Below are positions 15,254-21,140 of a DNA stretch of 21,140 bases, piece after piece. Numbering within the stretch: position 1 is the first letter of the stretch; every line of letters starts with the position of its first letter. The stretch is taken from contig DLQI01000048.1 in assembly GCA_002478745.1 (NCBI GenBank), forward strand, positions 27,127 to 48,266, read 5' to 3'. Under the pieces are notes generated by a model. It saw only the letters and a program-made list of their open reading frames with translations, had not been told where the DNA came from and made no database searches. Position numbers and translations under genes: made by a program. The DNA is from Rhodobacteraceae bacterium UBA7436 (GTDB taxonomy: Bacteria > Pseudomonadota > Alphaproteobacteria > Rhodobacterales > Rhodobacteraceae).

Positions 15254-15331
15254 TTTTGGGGTCGCCGGAGCGGGGACGGTCGATCAGTGAGAGCTGATCT
15301 GGAGGGACCTTCCGCCATCGGCGACCCAAAA
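15254..15331. ncRNA. Structured element of unknown family (long imperfect hairpin)
   Basis: A 78-base segment folds into one long imperfect hairpin. The outer stem is TTTT (15254-15257)/AAAA (15328-15331) and GGGTCGCCG (15259-15267)/CGGCGACCC (15319-15327) with one bulged G. Inner stems are GCGG/CCGC (15270-15273 with 15312-15315), GGTC/GACC (15278-15281 with 15306-15309) and GATCAG/CTGATC (15282-15287 with 15294-15299) with a 6-base loop. A one-sided bulge TGGAGG (15300-15305) reads CCTCCA, an anti-Shine-Dalgarno motif, on the minus strand. No T run follows on either strand, so it is not a terminator. It may be a trmFO leader element, a small RNA gene, or a short mobile palindrome. I do not recognise it; strand is undetermined. 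Confidence 0.45.
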
Positions 15332-15393
15332 GGTGTCGGGACAATTTCTTATCCCGTGCCTCACTTGTGCCTTATTCACGCCCAATTTGCTAG

Positions 15394-15432
15394 AAAAAAA
15401 TAGAAACTGTGCGTTTTCGCTTAGGAAACAGT
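15394..15432 (-). terminator. Possible terminator after the crotonase gene
   Basis: On the minus strand ACTGT and ACAGT (15432-15428 with 15410-15406) enclose GCG-AAAA-CGC, then TTCTA and a run of seven Ts (15400-15394). It lies 50-88 bases after the crotonase stop. The stem is broken, so efficiency is uncertain. Confidence 0.35.
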
Positions 15433-15481
15433 AAGGTTCTGTCAGTTTAATTCATATTTTACAGTATGTTGAGTTCGTGTG

Positions 15482-16267
15482 TCATTGTTCCCATGTCGGA
15501 TCACGCTTCTCCAAGAATGCCGCAATTCCCTCAGATGTGTCACGATCTAGCATGTTTTCGACCATGACATCGCCCGTATAGGCATATGCATCCGCCACAT
15601 TCATCTCGATTTGATTGTAAAACGCCTCTTTTCCGATCTTCACGGCGGTGCCCAATTTCGATGCGACCGTATCGGCAAGTGCCATTGTCTCATTCTCTAA
15701 CGCTTCGGGGGCAACCACGCGATTAATCAAACCCAACGTTTCGGCCCGCTCTGCCTCTAGAAATGCACCGGTTGTGAGCATTTCATACGCTTGCTTGCGG
15801 CCAATGTTGCGTGACAACGCCACCATTGGTGTTGAACAGAACAACCCTATGTTGACGCCATTCACCCCAAATTTCGTGTCCTGTGCTGCGATAGCCATGT
15901 CACAAGTGGCGACCAGTTGGCATCCGGCGGCTGTGGCGATGCCGTGTACTTGGGCGATGACCGGTTGTGGCATTGTTTGAACGCGGGCCATCATGGCTGC
16001 GCATCGATCGAACAGATCCTTGAAATATGCCCTGCCGCCATCTTCTGCCTGACGGCCTGCGGTCATCTGTTTCAGGTCATGACCTGCGCAAAACGCTTTG
16101 CCGTTTCCGGAGATGATAATTGCACGAACAGATCGATTGTTGGCGATTTCATCTAATGATGTATGCAACGCCGCCAACATTTCATCTGAAAGTGCATTTA
16201 GTCGCTCAGGTGCGTTCATCACCAATCGTGTGACGGCGCCTGTGTCGTGACGTTCTAAAATTGCCAT
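15482..16267 (-). CDS. Crotonase-superfamily protein, ECHDC3-like (probably not a classical hydratase)
   Basis: A 261-residue enoyl-CoA hydratase/isomerase family protein. The CoA-binding and oxyanion-hole segments are intact: FCAGHDLKQM (residues 59-68) and HGIATAAGCQL (108-118). The two catalytic glutamates of classical enoyl-CoA hydratase are missing: the GGGCE position is Gln117 and the PE position is Gly137 (FGVNGVNIGLFCSTP). The GVNIGLFCSTP signature is that of the ECHDC3 group, whose reaction is not settled. The start has GGAGA 5 bases upstream on its strand. It is divergent from the PaaI-type thioesterase, 57 bases apart, so both may act on acyl-CoA; substrate cannot be deduced. Confidence 0.9.
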   Translation of the reverse strand: MAILERHDTGAVTRLVMNAPERLNALSDEMLAALHTSLDEIANNRSVRAIIISGNGKAFCAGHDLKQMTAGRQAEDGGRAYFKDLFDRCAAMMARVQTMPQPVIAQVHGIATAAGCQLVATCDMAIAAQDTKFGVNGVNIGLFCSTPMVALSRNIGRKQAYEMLTTGAFLEAERAETLGLINRVVAPEALENETMALADTVASKLGTAVKIGKEAFYNQIEMNVADAYAYTGDVMVENMLDRDTSEGIAAFLEKRDPTWEQ

Positions 16268-16324
16268 CTTGCTCTCCGATCAATTCCACGAAAACAATAC
16301 GACAATGGGTAGGGGAGTAAAGCC

Positions 16325-16759
16325 ATGACGCAGAAAACGCCAAGTCTTCAGATGAATGAGGCGCAGTTGATGACATTTATGCGTGAGGTGTTTCATCAAG
16401 TTGCGGATGAATTTGAAGTGGAGCACGTGGCTGACAACGAAATCACAGTGCGATTGTTAATAACTGAAAAGCATCTGCGCCCGGGTGGAACGGTATCTGG
16501 TCCGTCAATGTTCGCGCTGGCCGATGTCTGTGCATATCTTGGGACATTGGCGATGATTGGCCCCAAGGCATTGGCTGTAACAACGAACTGCGCAATTGAT
16601 TTCATGCGTAAACCTGCAGCGAATACCGATTTGATTGCAAAAGGCCGCTTGTTGAAGTTGGGCAAGCAGTTGGCAGTGTCTGACGTGTTGGTCTATTCTG
16701 ATGGTTTAGACAAGCCCGTAGCGCGTGCCAGTCTGACCTACGCTATCCCGCCGAAATAA
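16325..16759 (+). CDS. PaaI-family acyl-CoA thioesterase (hotdog fold)
   Basis: A 144-residue single-domain hotdog protein of the PaaI/YbgC-like thioesterase group. The active-site stretch HLRPGGTVSGPSMFALAD carries His50, the Gly pair and Asp67, the likely base; the rest shows the alternating strands of the fold (NCAIDFMRKPAANTDLIAKG). It has a GGGGAG ribosome site 7 bases before the ATG. Divergent neighbours with the crotonase gene suggest acyl-CoA metabolism or aromatic/fatty acid clean-up, but the substrate is not readable from the sequence. No other paa genes lie nearby. Confidence 0.88.
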   Translation: MTQKTPSLQMNEAQLMTFMREVFHQVADEFEVEHVADNEITVRLLITEKHLRPGGTVSGPSMFALADVCAYLGTLAMIGPKALAVTTNCAIDFMRKPAANTDLIAKGRLLKLGKQLAVSDVLVYSDGLDKPVARASLTYAIPPK

Positions 16760-16770
16760 CGCCAGAATAC

Positions 16771-16799
16771 AAAAAGCCCGCCAGAACAAGTCCGGCGGG
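16771..16799 (-). terminator. Strong terminator of the DUF1127 transcript
   Basis: On the minus strand CCCGCC (16799-16794), an 11-base loop, GGCGGG (16782-16777), then C and TTTTT (16775-16771). The T run on this strand and not the other shows it serves the DUF1127 gene and its 3' UTR rather than the thioesterase gene. Confidence 0.85.
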
Positions 16800-16861
16800 A
16801 AGGAAGAGGTCTGGCAAACCTTGCATACACACGGGGAGAGGTCGGCAAGGTGACGGAAGAG
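16771..16861 (-). ncRNA. Candidate CcsR/cuckoo-type small RNA in the DUF1127 3' UTR
   Basis: The 91 bases after the DUF1127 stop are rich in C and U on the minus strand. ACCTTGC (16851-16845) pairs with GCAAGGT (16824-16818) to give a 7-bp stem whose 20-base loop includes CCTCTCCCC; CTCTTCC occurs twice more outside the stem, and a terminator hairpin closes the RNA. In Rhodobacter, CcsR RNAs with CCUCCUCCC loops (cuckoo RNAs) are processed from the 3' UTR of a DUF1127 gene. Layout and motif agree, though the loop is not an exact CCUCCUCCC and I see one such hairpin rather than several. Identity is inferred. Confidence 0.5.
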
Positions 16862-17095
16862 TCAGATTTGCCAGAACAACCGTGCAGCCTCACGGCGAGC
16901 CTGCAGGGGTGTTAGTCCCACATCGCGCAACTGCGCCTCCGTCAATTGGCCTAGGGCCTTTCGGGTGCGGTGGCGAAGGGTCCATTTAGACACAGTGACA
17001 GCAAATTGAACAGCGATGACCGATACAATCGGTAGGGCATTGTTTTCACGTAGGTAAATTAACGCGTCTATGTTCTGATATGCTGTCCGTGTCAT
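16862..17095 (-). CDS. DUF1127 small protein
   Basis: A 77-residue protein with a C-terminal DUF1127 domain (about residues 38-76: WTLRHRTRKALGQLTEAQLR, then DVGLTP and an Arg-rich helix). A hydrophobic stretch (21-35) precedes it. Short DUF1127 proteins are Arg-rich; one from Rhodobacter (CcaF1) binds RNA and aids small RNA maturation, and others are linked to phosphate or stress responses. AGGAG lies 6 bases before the ATG. A candidate small RNA and terminator follow. The promoter region is shared with a divergent MocR-type regulator and holds a perfect AAATTGT-N6-ACAATTT palindrome next to the ribosome site, so that regulator may control this gene. Confidence 0.88.
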   Translation of the reverse strand: MTRTAYQNIDALIYLRENNALPIVSVIAVQFAVTVSKWTLRHRTRKALGQLTEAQLRDVGLTPLQARREAARLFWQI

Positions 17096-17106
17096 GGTAA
17101 TCTCCT

Positions 17107-17198
17107 AAATTGTATTGACACAATTTGACGGTATTGTCATAAGTGTTGATACATATAGTGATACAAAGAATCTATGGAAACATTGTAATGGATACAAT
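17107..17198. promoter_or_regulatory. Palindromes and GATACA repeats between DUF1127 and the MocR gene
   Basis: The divergent region holds two inverted repeats with the same core: AAATTGT-N6-ACAATTT (17107-17126) and ATTGTA-N5-TACAAT (17182-17198). The ATG of the regulator lies in the spacer of the second. Between them GATACA repeats at 17148 and 17160, with a third at 17191. Such a layout fits an operator for the adjacent GntR/MocR protein, with repression of both genes and of itself; binding is inferred. Confidence 0.5.
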
Positions 17199-18597
17199 TT
17201 GGCAGCCAACCCTCACGGATGGGGCAGGGCCTAAGTATAAAGCAGTTGCGCAGACCATCCGCGATGGAGTGGCGCGCGGCGAATTGGCGGAGGGGGCAAA
17301 ACTGCCACCTGTCCGTGATTTGGCGTGGAAGTTGGGCATAACGCCGGGAACAGTTGCCCGGGCATATACTATCCTGACTGACGAGGGGATGTTGACAGCC
17401 GAAGTTGGTCGCGGAACATTTGTGGCGTCCAAACGCAGCTTTGCACCGCTATATATGCCGATTGAGGTCGATTCAGCGATCCACGATGAAGAGCAGCAAA
17501 CCTATCAGGTGAACCTGTTTTCTCCACACTTGCCAAACGTGGGGCAGGCCAGCTTGATCCGTCAATTGCTGTCAGACATTGCCCACGATCCACCGTCAGG
17601 CATGATGCATTATCCTAGTCGCCAGAATTCGCTGTCTGCGCGCCAAGCGGCTGTAAGCTGGTTAAAGAACGCACCGCTGGGTGGGTTTCGTGAGGGGGAT
17701 CTTACCTTAACCAACGGCGGGCAAAACGCGATTTTAATTGTGATGCAGGCGGTCCTAAAGGGGCGCCGCCCGACTGTATTGGTTGAAGAGCTCGCATACC
17801 CCGGCTTCCGCCGTGCCGCTGAATTGCTACGCGTAAATGTTGTGCCAATTGCAATGGATAAGGACGGGATCATTCCCGAAGCGCTGGCTGCCGCATGTGA
17901 TGCCTACGAGGCGCAAATTCTGTGCACGTCGCCTGAGGTTCATAATCCCACCTGTGGCTTCACACCTGAAAGCCGTCGAAAAGAGATTGTTCAGATCGCG
18001 CGCAAACACGATCTGCAAATATTAGAAGATGATTGTTATCGCATGGGCGCTGCCGAGGCACCTACTTATCGAATGCTTGCGCCTGAGCGCGGTTGGTATG
18101 TGTCTTCGATTTCAAAAACGGTCACACCATCCTTACGCATTGGCATCGCTGTCGCTCCTGAAGGTAAGGGCCCAAAACTGCGCCGAGCTGCAGAGCATTC
18201 ATTCTTTGGGCTGGCGACACCTATCACTGATCTTTGTGCCCGTCTTCTTGTTCATCCACAGCTGGATTCACTGACGACAAAGGCGCGGATGGGGACCAAT
18301 GCATTTGTTGAAATCGCTGTAAATATCCTTGGCAGCTATGACCTGCATTGGCGCAAGGATGTACCGTTCCTTTGGCTGAAGTTGCCGGAGGGTTGGCGCG
18401 CAGGTGCGTTTTGTCAGGCTGCTGAAGCAGTTGGTGTGCAAATTCGCCCAGCTGAAGAATTTGCCTGTCGCGATGCGCGTGTGCCCCATGCGGTGCGCTT
18501 TGCCATCAATGCTGGAGTGAGTTTAGAGAGCTTTGAGGCAGCTATTGGCCGTCTTCGTGATCTTCTGGATAATCCGCAAGAACAGATTGGGGTCTGA
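17188..18597 (+). CDS. MocR-type GntR regulator with aminotransferase domain
   Basis: A 469-residue PLP-dependent transcription factor. The N-terminal GntR winged helix (about 15-80) reads YKAVAQTIRDGVARGELAEG with the recognition helix near LAWKLGITPGTVARAYTIL. A linker follows, then a class I aminotransferase domain with SPEVHNPTCG, EDDCYRMG (about 280-287) and the PLP lysine Lys310 in SSISKTVTPSLRIG. I start it at the ATG at 17188, not an upstream TTG 45 bases earlier, because MDTIWQP directly precedes the domain. It ends 3 bases from the convergent zinc-ribbon gene. The effector is unknown; no pdx, gab or taurine genes are nearby. It is likely self-regulated through the palindromes at its start. 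Confidence 0.9.
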   Translation: MDTIWQPTLTDGAGPKYKAVAQTIRDGVARGELAEGAKLPPVRDLAWKLGITPGTVARAYTILTDEGMLTAEVGRGTFVASKRSFAPLYMPIEVDSAIHDEEQQTYQVNLFSPHLPNVGQASLIRQLLSDIAHDPPSGMMHYPSRQNSLSARQAAVSWLKNAPLGGFREGDLTLTNGGQNAILIVMQAVLKGRRPTVLVEELAYPGFRRAAELLRVNVVPIAMDKDGIIPEALAAACDAYEAQILCTSPEVHNPTCGFTPESRRKEIVQIARKHDLQILEDDCYRMGAAEAPTYRMLAPERGWYVSSISKTVTPSLRIGIAVAPEGKGPKLRRAAEHSFFGLATPITDLCARLLVHPQLDSLTTKARMGTNAFVEIAVNILGSYDLHWRKDVPFLWLKLPEGWRAGAFCQAAEAVGVQIRPAEEFACRDARVPHAVRFAINAGVSLESFEAAIGRLRDLLDNPQEQIGV

Positions 18598-18600
18598 TCG

Positions 18601-19647
18601 CTAAAGCAGACCACCAGCGCCCCAAGCGAGCCCAATAATAATCGCAATAGCTGAAAGCAGCCCAGAGTAGGCAGCGATCTTAGGAACGGAAAACGGGCGC
18701 TCCCCATAGGTACGTCCGTCGATGCCTGACACAACAACCTTCATTGGCTGGCCTCTATATTCGTAGTGCAAAATCCATACGGGCAAGAGGATACGGCGAT
18801 AATGAATGCCTGATGTGTGAGTGTGGTAGCCAAGGTTATTCACACCTGATTTGTTGATATGTTGTTTGATCCGGTTGCGGATCAACAAACGCTTGTCAGC
18901 CTCATTCGAGTCTAACCCGTCGGCGACGCTTTGGTGGTGGCGCTCTGCTGCAAATCCAGCCAGATAGCCTTCGCGGTATGGGCGCAGGGCGCTTGGATCA
19001 AAGTCGTGCAAAATCCCATCGCGGATCAATGGGGTCACGTGGGGTGATGCGGGCATTAAGAGGTCATCAAAACTGATCCTCATTTTGCCTTTGGTCGTCT
19101 TTGTCCGACGGTTGCTGCTGCTGCCAACGGTGTATTGGGCCCAATACTCGACGGCTTCTTCGCTATCAAAGGTCCAGAACGGCGCATACAGTCCTGCAAC
19201 CCGTGCCTTTGCGACGATGTCCTCTAAATCATTGGGGGCGGCAATGCGTCGTTTCACCCAGTCTTGGGCCTGGTGTTGGGCATACATCGCGTCGATCTCA
19301 AACGGGATCAAAGCCATCGTTTCATAACTGGTGTCTTGCGTACCTAAAACTACAGGTCCATCGCAATAAGGGCAGCGTTCAGACAGGGCAGGGCCGGTGA
19401 ATAAAACAACCCCACCACATGTTTTACAGTGATGCGCACGGGTTTTGCTAAGGTCTGGCAGATCCTCCCCAGTCAAGTTTGGATTATAGCCTAGTTCTTC
19501 CGCTGCCCTATAATCATCATCTGTTTTTAAATCATGGACATTGCCACAGCTGGCACATTCTAGCCCGCGATAAGTTGGGGAATAGCTGCACTGGCCAGCA
19601 CAAGTTGGGCATCGAAGATCAGACTGTGTGGCGTTGGTGGTGTCCAT
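18601..19647 (-). CDS. Membrane-anchored double zinc-ribbon protein
   Basis: A 348-residue protein with two zinc-ribbon motifs near the N terminus: Cys13, Cys16, Cys31, Cys34 and Cys74, Cys77, Cys92, Cys95. A long middle region of no recognised family follows (YETMALIPFEID, APFWTFDSEEAVEYWAQYTV, LPVWILHYEYRGQPMKVVVS) and then a hydrophobic C-terminal segment (about 325-348), which suggests a tail anchor with the ribbons in the cytoplasm. Proteins of this shape are often labelled TFIIB-type zinc-ribbon proteins. I start it at the ATG at 19647, which overlaps the stop of the upstream gene (TGATG). Function unknown; the overlap implies a shared process with the two-TM protein. Confidence 0.75.
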   Translation of the reverse strand: MDTTNATQSDLRCPTCAGQCSYSPTYRGLECASCGNVHDLKTDDDYRAAEELGYNPNLTGEDLPDLSKTRAHHCKTCGGVVLFTGPALSERCPYCDGPVVLGTQDTSYETMALIPFEIDAMYAQHQAQDWVKRRIAAPNDLEDIVAKARVAGLYAPFWTFDSEEAVEYWAQYTVGSSSNRRTKTTKGKMRISFDDLLMPASPHVTPLIRDGILHDFDPSALRPYREGYLAGFAAERHHQSVADGLDSNEADKRLLIRNRIKQHINKSGVNNLGYHTHTSGIHYRRILLPVWILHYEYRGQPMKVVVSGIDGRTYGERPFSVPKIAAYSGLLSAIAIIIGLAWGAGGLL

Positions 19648-19961
19648 CAATCGGAGTCCGCGATTGCAGCCGCAATTTCAATTATGATGCGAAGGCGAAG
19701 CCAAGAGCGGTCCACGGCACCCTGTAAATCACCAGATACGCCCCAATCACCAATGATGGTTGCTACAAACCACGTGGTCATCAACCAAAAAACAATCATT
19801 GACCAACCAGCTATTGTGCGGATCCAGCCTGCGGATCCCTGTTTCAGCTCATGATGGCCTTCATATACCCTGATCAGCTTTACAACAGGCAGCATCCCCA
19901 CAAAAGTTGCAGCTATCATTAAGACGAGTGCGGCAAGGAGTGGTGAGGTCAGCGGCGCCAT
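19647..19961 (-). CDS. Small two-TM membrane protein, unknown function
   Basis: A 104-residue protein with two predicted membrane helices, about residues 8-28 (LLAALVLMIAATFVGMLPVV) and 50-72 (GWSMIVFWLMTTWFVATIIG), a basic loop between them (LIRVYEGHHELKQG) and a C-terminal amphipathic Arg-rich helix. The ATG lacks an obvious ribosome site, so a start at the internal Met15 cannot be excluded. It overlaps the zinc-ribbon gene by one base and is probably co-translated with it. I do not recognise a family; most likely it forms a membrane partner for the zinc-ribbon protein. Confidence 0.65.
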   Translation of the reverse strand: MAPLTSPLLAALVLMIAATFVGMLPVVKLIRVYEGHHELKQGSAGWIRTIAGWSMIVFWLMTTWFVATIIGDWGVSGDLQGAVDRSWLRLRIIIEIAAAIADSD

Positions 19962-20071
19962 GAAATGTAAAACTCATTTAAATCGTCAAATTGAAGCTTG
20001 TTAAATATGTGCAAGCCATTGGGATTGATTACAAGAGGCGTTATTGGGTTTAGACAGCTCCAATTTTATGG

Positions 20072-20093
20072 GGTATTTTAATACCTTATTTTT
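20072..20093 (+). repeat. AT-rich terminator-like inverted repeat
   Basis: GGTATT (20072-20077), two-base spacer, AATACC (20080-20085), then TTATTTTT. It sits within the 266-base gap 19962-20227 with no plus-strand gene before it in that gap. It could block upstream transcription from entering rplM. Apart from this and the rplM promoter, I see nothing in the gap that I can name. Confidence 0.35.
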
Positions 20094-20133
20094 AACATAT
20101 TGTTTTTACTTGTTTAAAACATGATTGTTGTGC

Positions 20134-20161
20134 TTGATCACGCTCGCACTTGCTATATAAG
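20134..20161 (+). promoter_or_regulatory. Promoter for rplM-rpsI
   Basis: TTGATC (20134-20139) and TATAAG (20156-20161) with a 16-base spacer, in an AT-rich region just before the ribosomal protein operon. The predicted start near 20168 leaves a leader of about 60 bases with room for the AGGA ribosome site of rplM. Confidence 0.6.
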
Positions 20162-20227
20162 CCGCTCATCACATACCAGAGTTGGTCATTAGACCTGCTC
20201 ACTCACCTAAAACAGGACTATCCTGCC

Positions 20228-20689
20228 ATGAAAACCTTTTCTGCAACACCAGCAGATATCGAAAAAAAATGGATCATCATTGATGCTGAAGGCATCGTGT
20301 TGGGTCGTTTGGCTTCGATTATTGCTATGCGCCTTCGCGGCAAGCACAAAGCAACGTTCACACCGCACATGGATTGCGGCGACAACGTTATCGTCATCAA
20401 CGCTGAAAAAGTTCAGTTGACTGGTAACAAACGTCAAGAGCACCACTACTGGCACACTGGCCACCCAGGTGGTATCAAGTCACGTACAAAAGAAGAAATC
20501 CTCGAGGGTAAATACCCAGAGCGCGTTCTGACTTTGGCTGTGAAACGTATGTTGCCAGGCAACCGCCTGAGCCGTCAAATCATGACCAACATGCGTGTAT
20601 ATGCTGGTGCTGAGCATCCACATGAAGCGCAAAACCCAGAAGTTTTGGATGTCGCATCCATGAACTCTAAAAACACACGGAGCGCATGA
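20228..20689 (+). CDS. rplM: 50S ribosomal protein L13
   Basis: A 153-residue L13, an early-assembling large-subunit protein. Typical segments are WIIIDAEGIVLGRLASIIA, LRGKHKATFTPHMDCGDNV, KMLPGNRLSRQ-type AVKRMLPGNRLSRQIM, and YAGAEHPHEAQNPEVLDVA near the end. I use the ATG at 20228 since the family begins MKTFSATPADIEKKW; the frame is open further upstream but crosses the promoter region. AGGA lies about 11 bases before the start. It is followed immediately by rpsI, with overlap possible. Confidence 0.97.
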   Translation: MKTFSATPADIEKKWIIIDAEGIVLGRLASIIAMRLRGKHKATFTPHMDCGDNVIVINAEKVQLTGNKRQEHHYWHTGHPGGIKSRTKEEILEGKYPERVLTLAVKRMLPGNRLSRQIMTNMRVYAGAEHPHEAQNPEVLDVASMNSKNTRSA

Positions 20690-20691
20690 GC

Positions 20692-21140
20692 ATGTCTGAC
20701 GAAATCAACACACTCGAAGACTTGCAAGCTGTTGTCGGCGAAGCCACAGCACCTGCAATCGAATTGACTCCACGTGAGCCAGTGATCGACTCATTGGGCC
20801 GTTCATACGCAACAGGCAAACGTAAAGACGCGGTTGCACGCGTGTGGATCAAGCCTGGTACAGGTAAAGTTATTGTAAACGGCAAGCCGCAAAACGAATA
20901 CTTTGCGCGCCCTGTTTTGCAAATGATCCTAGCACAACCTTTCACCATTGCTGGTGTTGAAGGCGAATTTGACGTGGTTGCCACTGTCAAAGGCGGCGGT
21001 CTTTCTGGTCAAGCTGGTGCGGTTAAGCACGGTGTCTCCAAAGCATTGCAACTTTTCAACCCATCCCTTCGTGGTGCGTTGAAAGCTGCTGGCTTCTTGA
21101 CACGCGATAGCCGCGTTGTTGAGCGTAAGAAATACGGTAA
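20692..21140 (+). CDS. rpsI: 30S ribosomal protein S9 (3' end outside window)
   Basis: The first 149 residues of S9, cut by the window end at the ERKKYG segment; roughly a dozen C-terminal residues of the KAR...FSKR tail should follow. Conserved parts are YATGKRKDAVARVWIKPGTG, NEYFARPVLQM, KGGGLSGQAGAVKHGVSKAL and FLTRDSRVVERKKYG. Two ATGs are possible: 20686, which overlaps the rplM stop as ATGA, and 20692, which is better spaced from the GGAG at 20679. I take the second. The N-terminal roughly 35 residues (acidic, EDLQAVVGEATAPAIELTPR) are an alphaproteobacterial extension. Co-transcribed with rplM as in most bacteria. Confidence 0.95.
   Translation, partial: MSDEINTLEDLQAVVGEATAPAIELTPREPVIDSLGRSYATGKRKDAVARVWIKPGTGKVIVNGKPQNEYFARPVLQMILAQPFTIAGVEGEFDVVATVKGGGLSGQAGAVKHGVSKALQLFNPSLRGALKAAGFLTRDSRVVERKKYG

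Noticed and set aside
15254..15331. tRNA, 6S RNA or SRP RNA in the hairpin upstream of trmFO
   Set aside because: No TTCGA T loop, no acceptor/CCA layout, no GGAAGGAAGC-type SRP core, and too short for 6S RNA.
1..21140. CRISPR array, insertion sequence, prophage or integrated element
   Set aside because: No regularly spaced repeats with unique spacers, no transposase or integrase, no tRNA attachment site, and no compositional break seen.

Overview
The window looks like an ordinary chromosomal stretch of a marine Rhodobacterales (Roseobacter-group) alphaproteobacterium of moderate GC. The basis is gene content and protein style: a bamA-skp-fabZ-lpxA-lpxI-lpxB operon, a DUF1153/SciP gene directly upstream of ctrA, folate-dependent TrmFO, a short GluQ-RS, a DUF1127 gene, and frequent TTG starts. 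I see no insertion sequence, prophage, CRISPR array, tRNA or rRNA, and codon use looks even throughout.

Layout. 1-4882 (+): outer-membrane assembly and lipid A synthesis, consisting of the end of bamA, then skp, fabZ, lpxA, lpxI and lpxB, tightly spaced or overlapping. 4929-6071 (-): mnmA with a good promoter. 6196-7282 (+): sciP and ctrA, the cell-cycle regulator and its inhibitor, with a near-perfect CtrA box before ctrA. 7435-11642 (+): ligA and recG, coupled by an ATGA overlap. 11643-12028 (+): a GTTC repeat cluster that includes an exact alphaproteobacterial LexA-type box (GTTC-N7-GTTC), a 42-codon single-span membrane microprotein, a 3' UTR and a strong terminator. 12048-13803: an IscU/NifU-like scaffold (-), hisI (+) and gluQ (-). 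13825-16267 (-): trmFO and an ECHDC3-type crotonase, separated by 301 bases that hold a large imperfect hairpin of unknown identity. 16325-18597: a PaaI-type thioesterase (+), a DUF1127 gene (-) whose 3' UTR looks like a CcsR/cuckoo-type small RNA, and a divergent MocR-type regulator (+) with palindromes in the shared promoter region. 18601-19961 (-): a two-gene unit of a two-TM protein and a membrane-anchored double zinc-ribbon protein. 20228-21140 (+): rplM and the start of rpsI behind a clear promoter.

The least explained parts are the putatively SOS-controlled microprotein after recG, the DUF1127 3' UTR RNA, and the structured element upstream of trmFO. All three are inferences from sequence pattern. 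The housekeeping genes are confident calls from conserved motifs.
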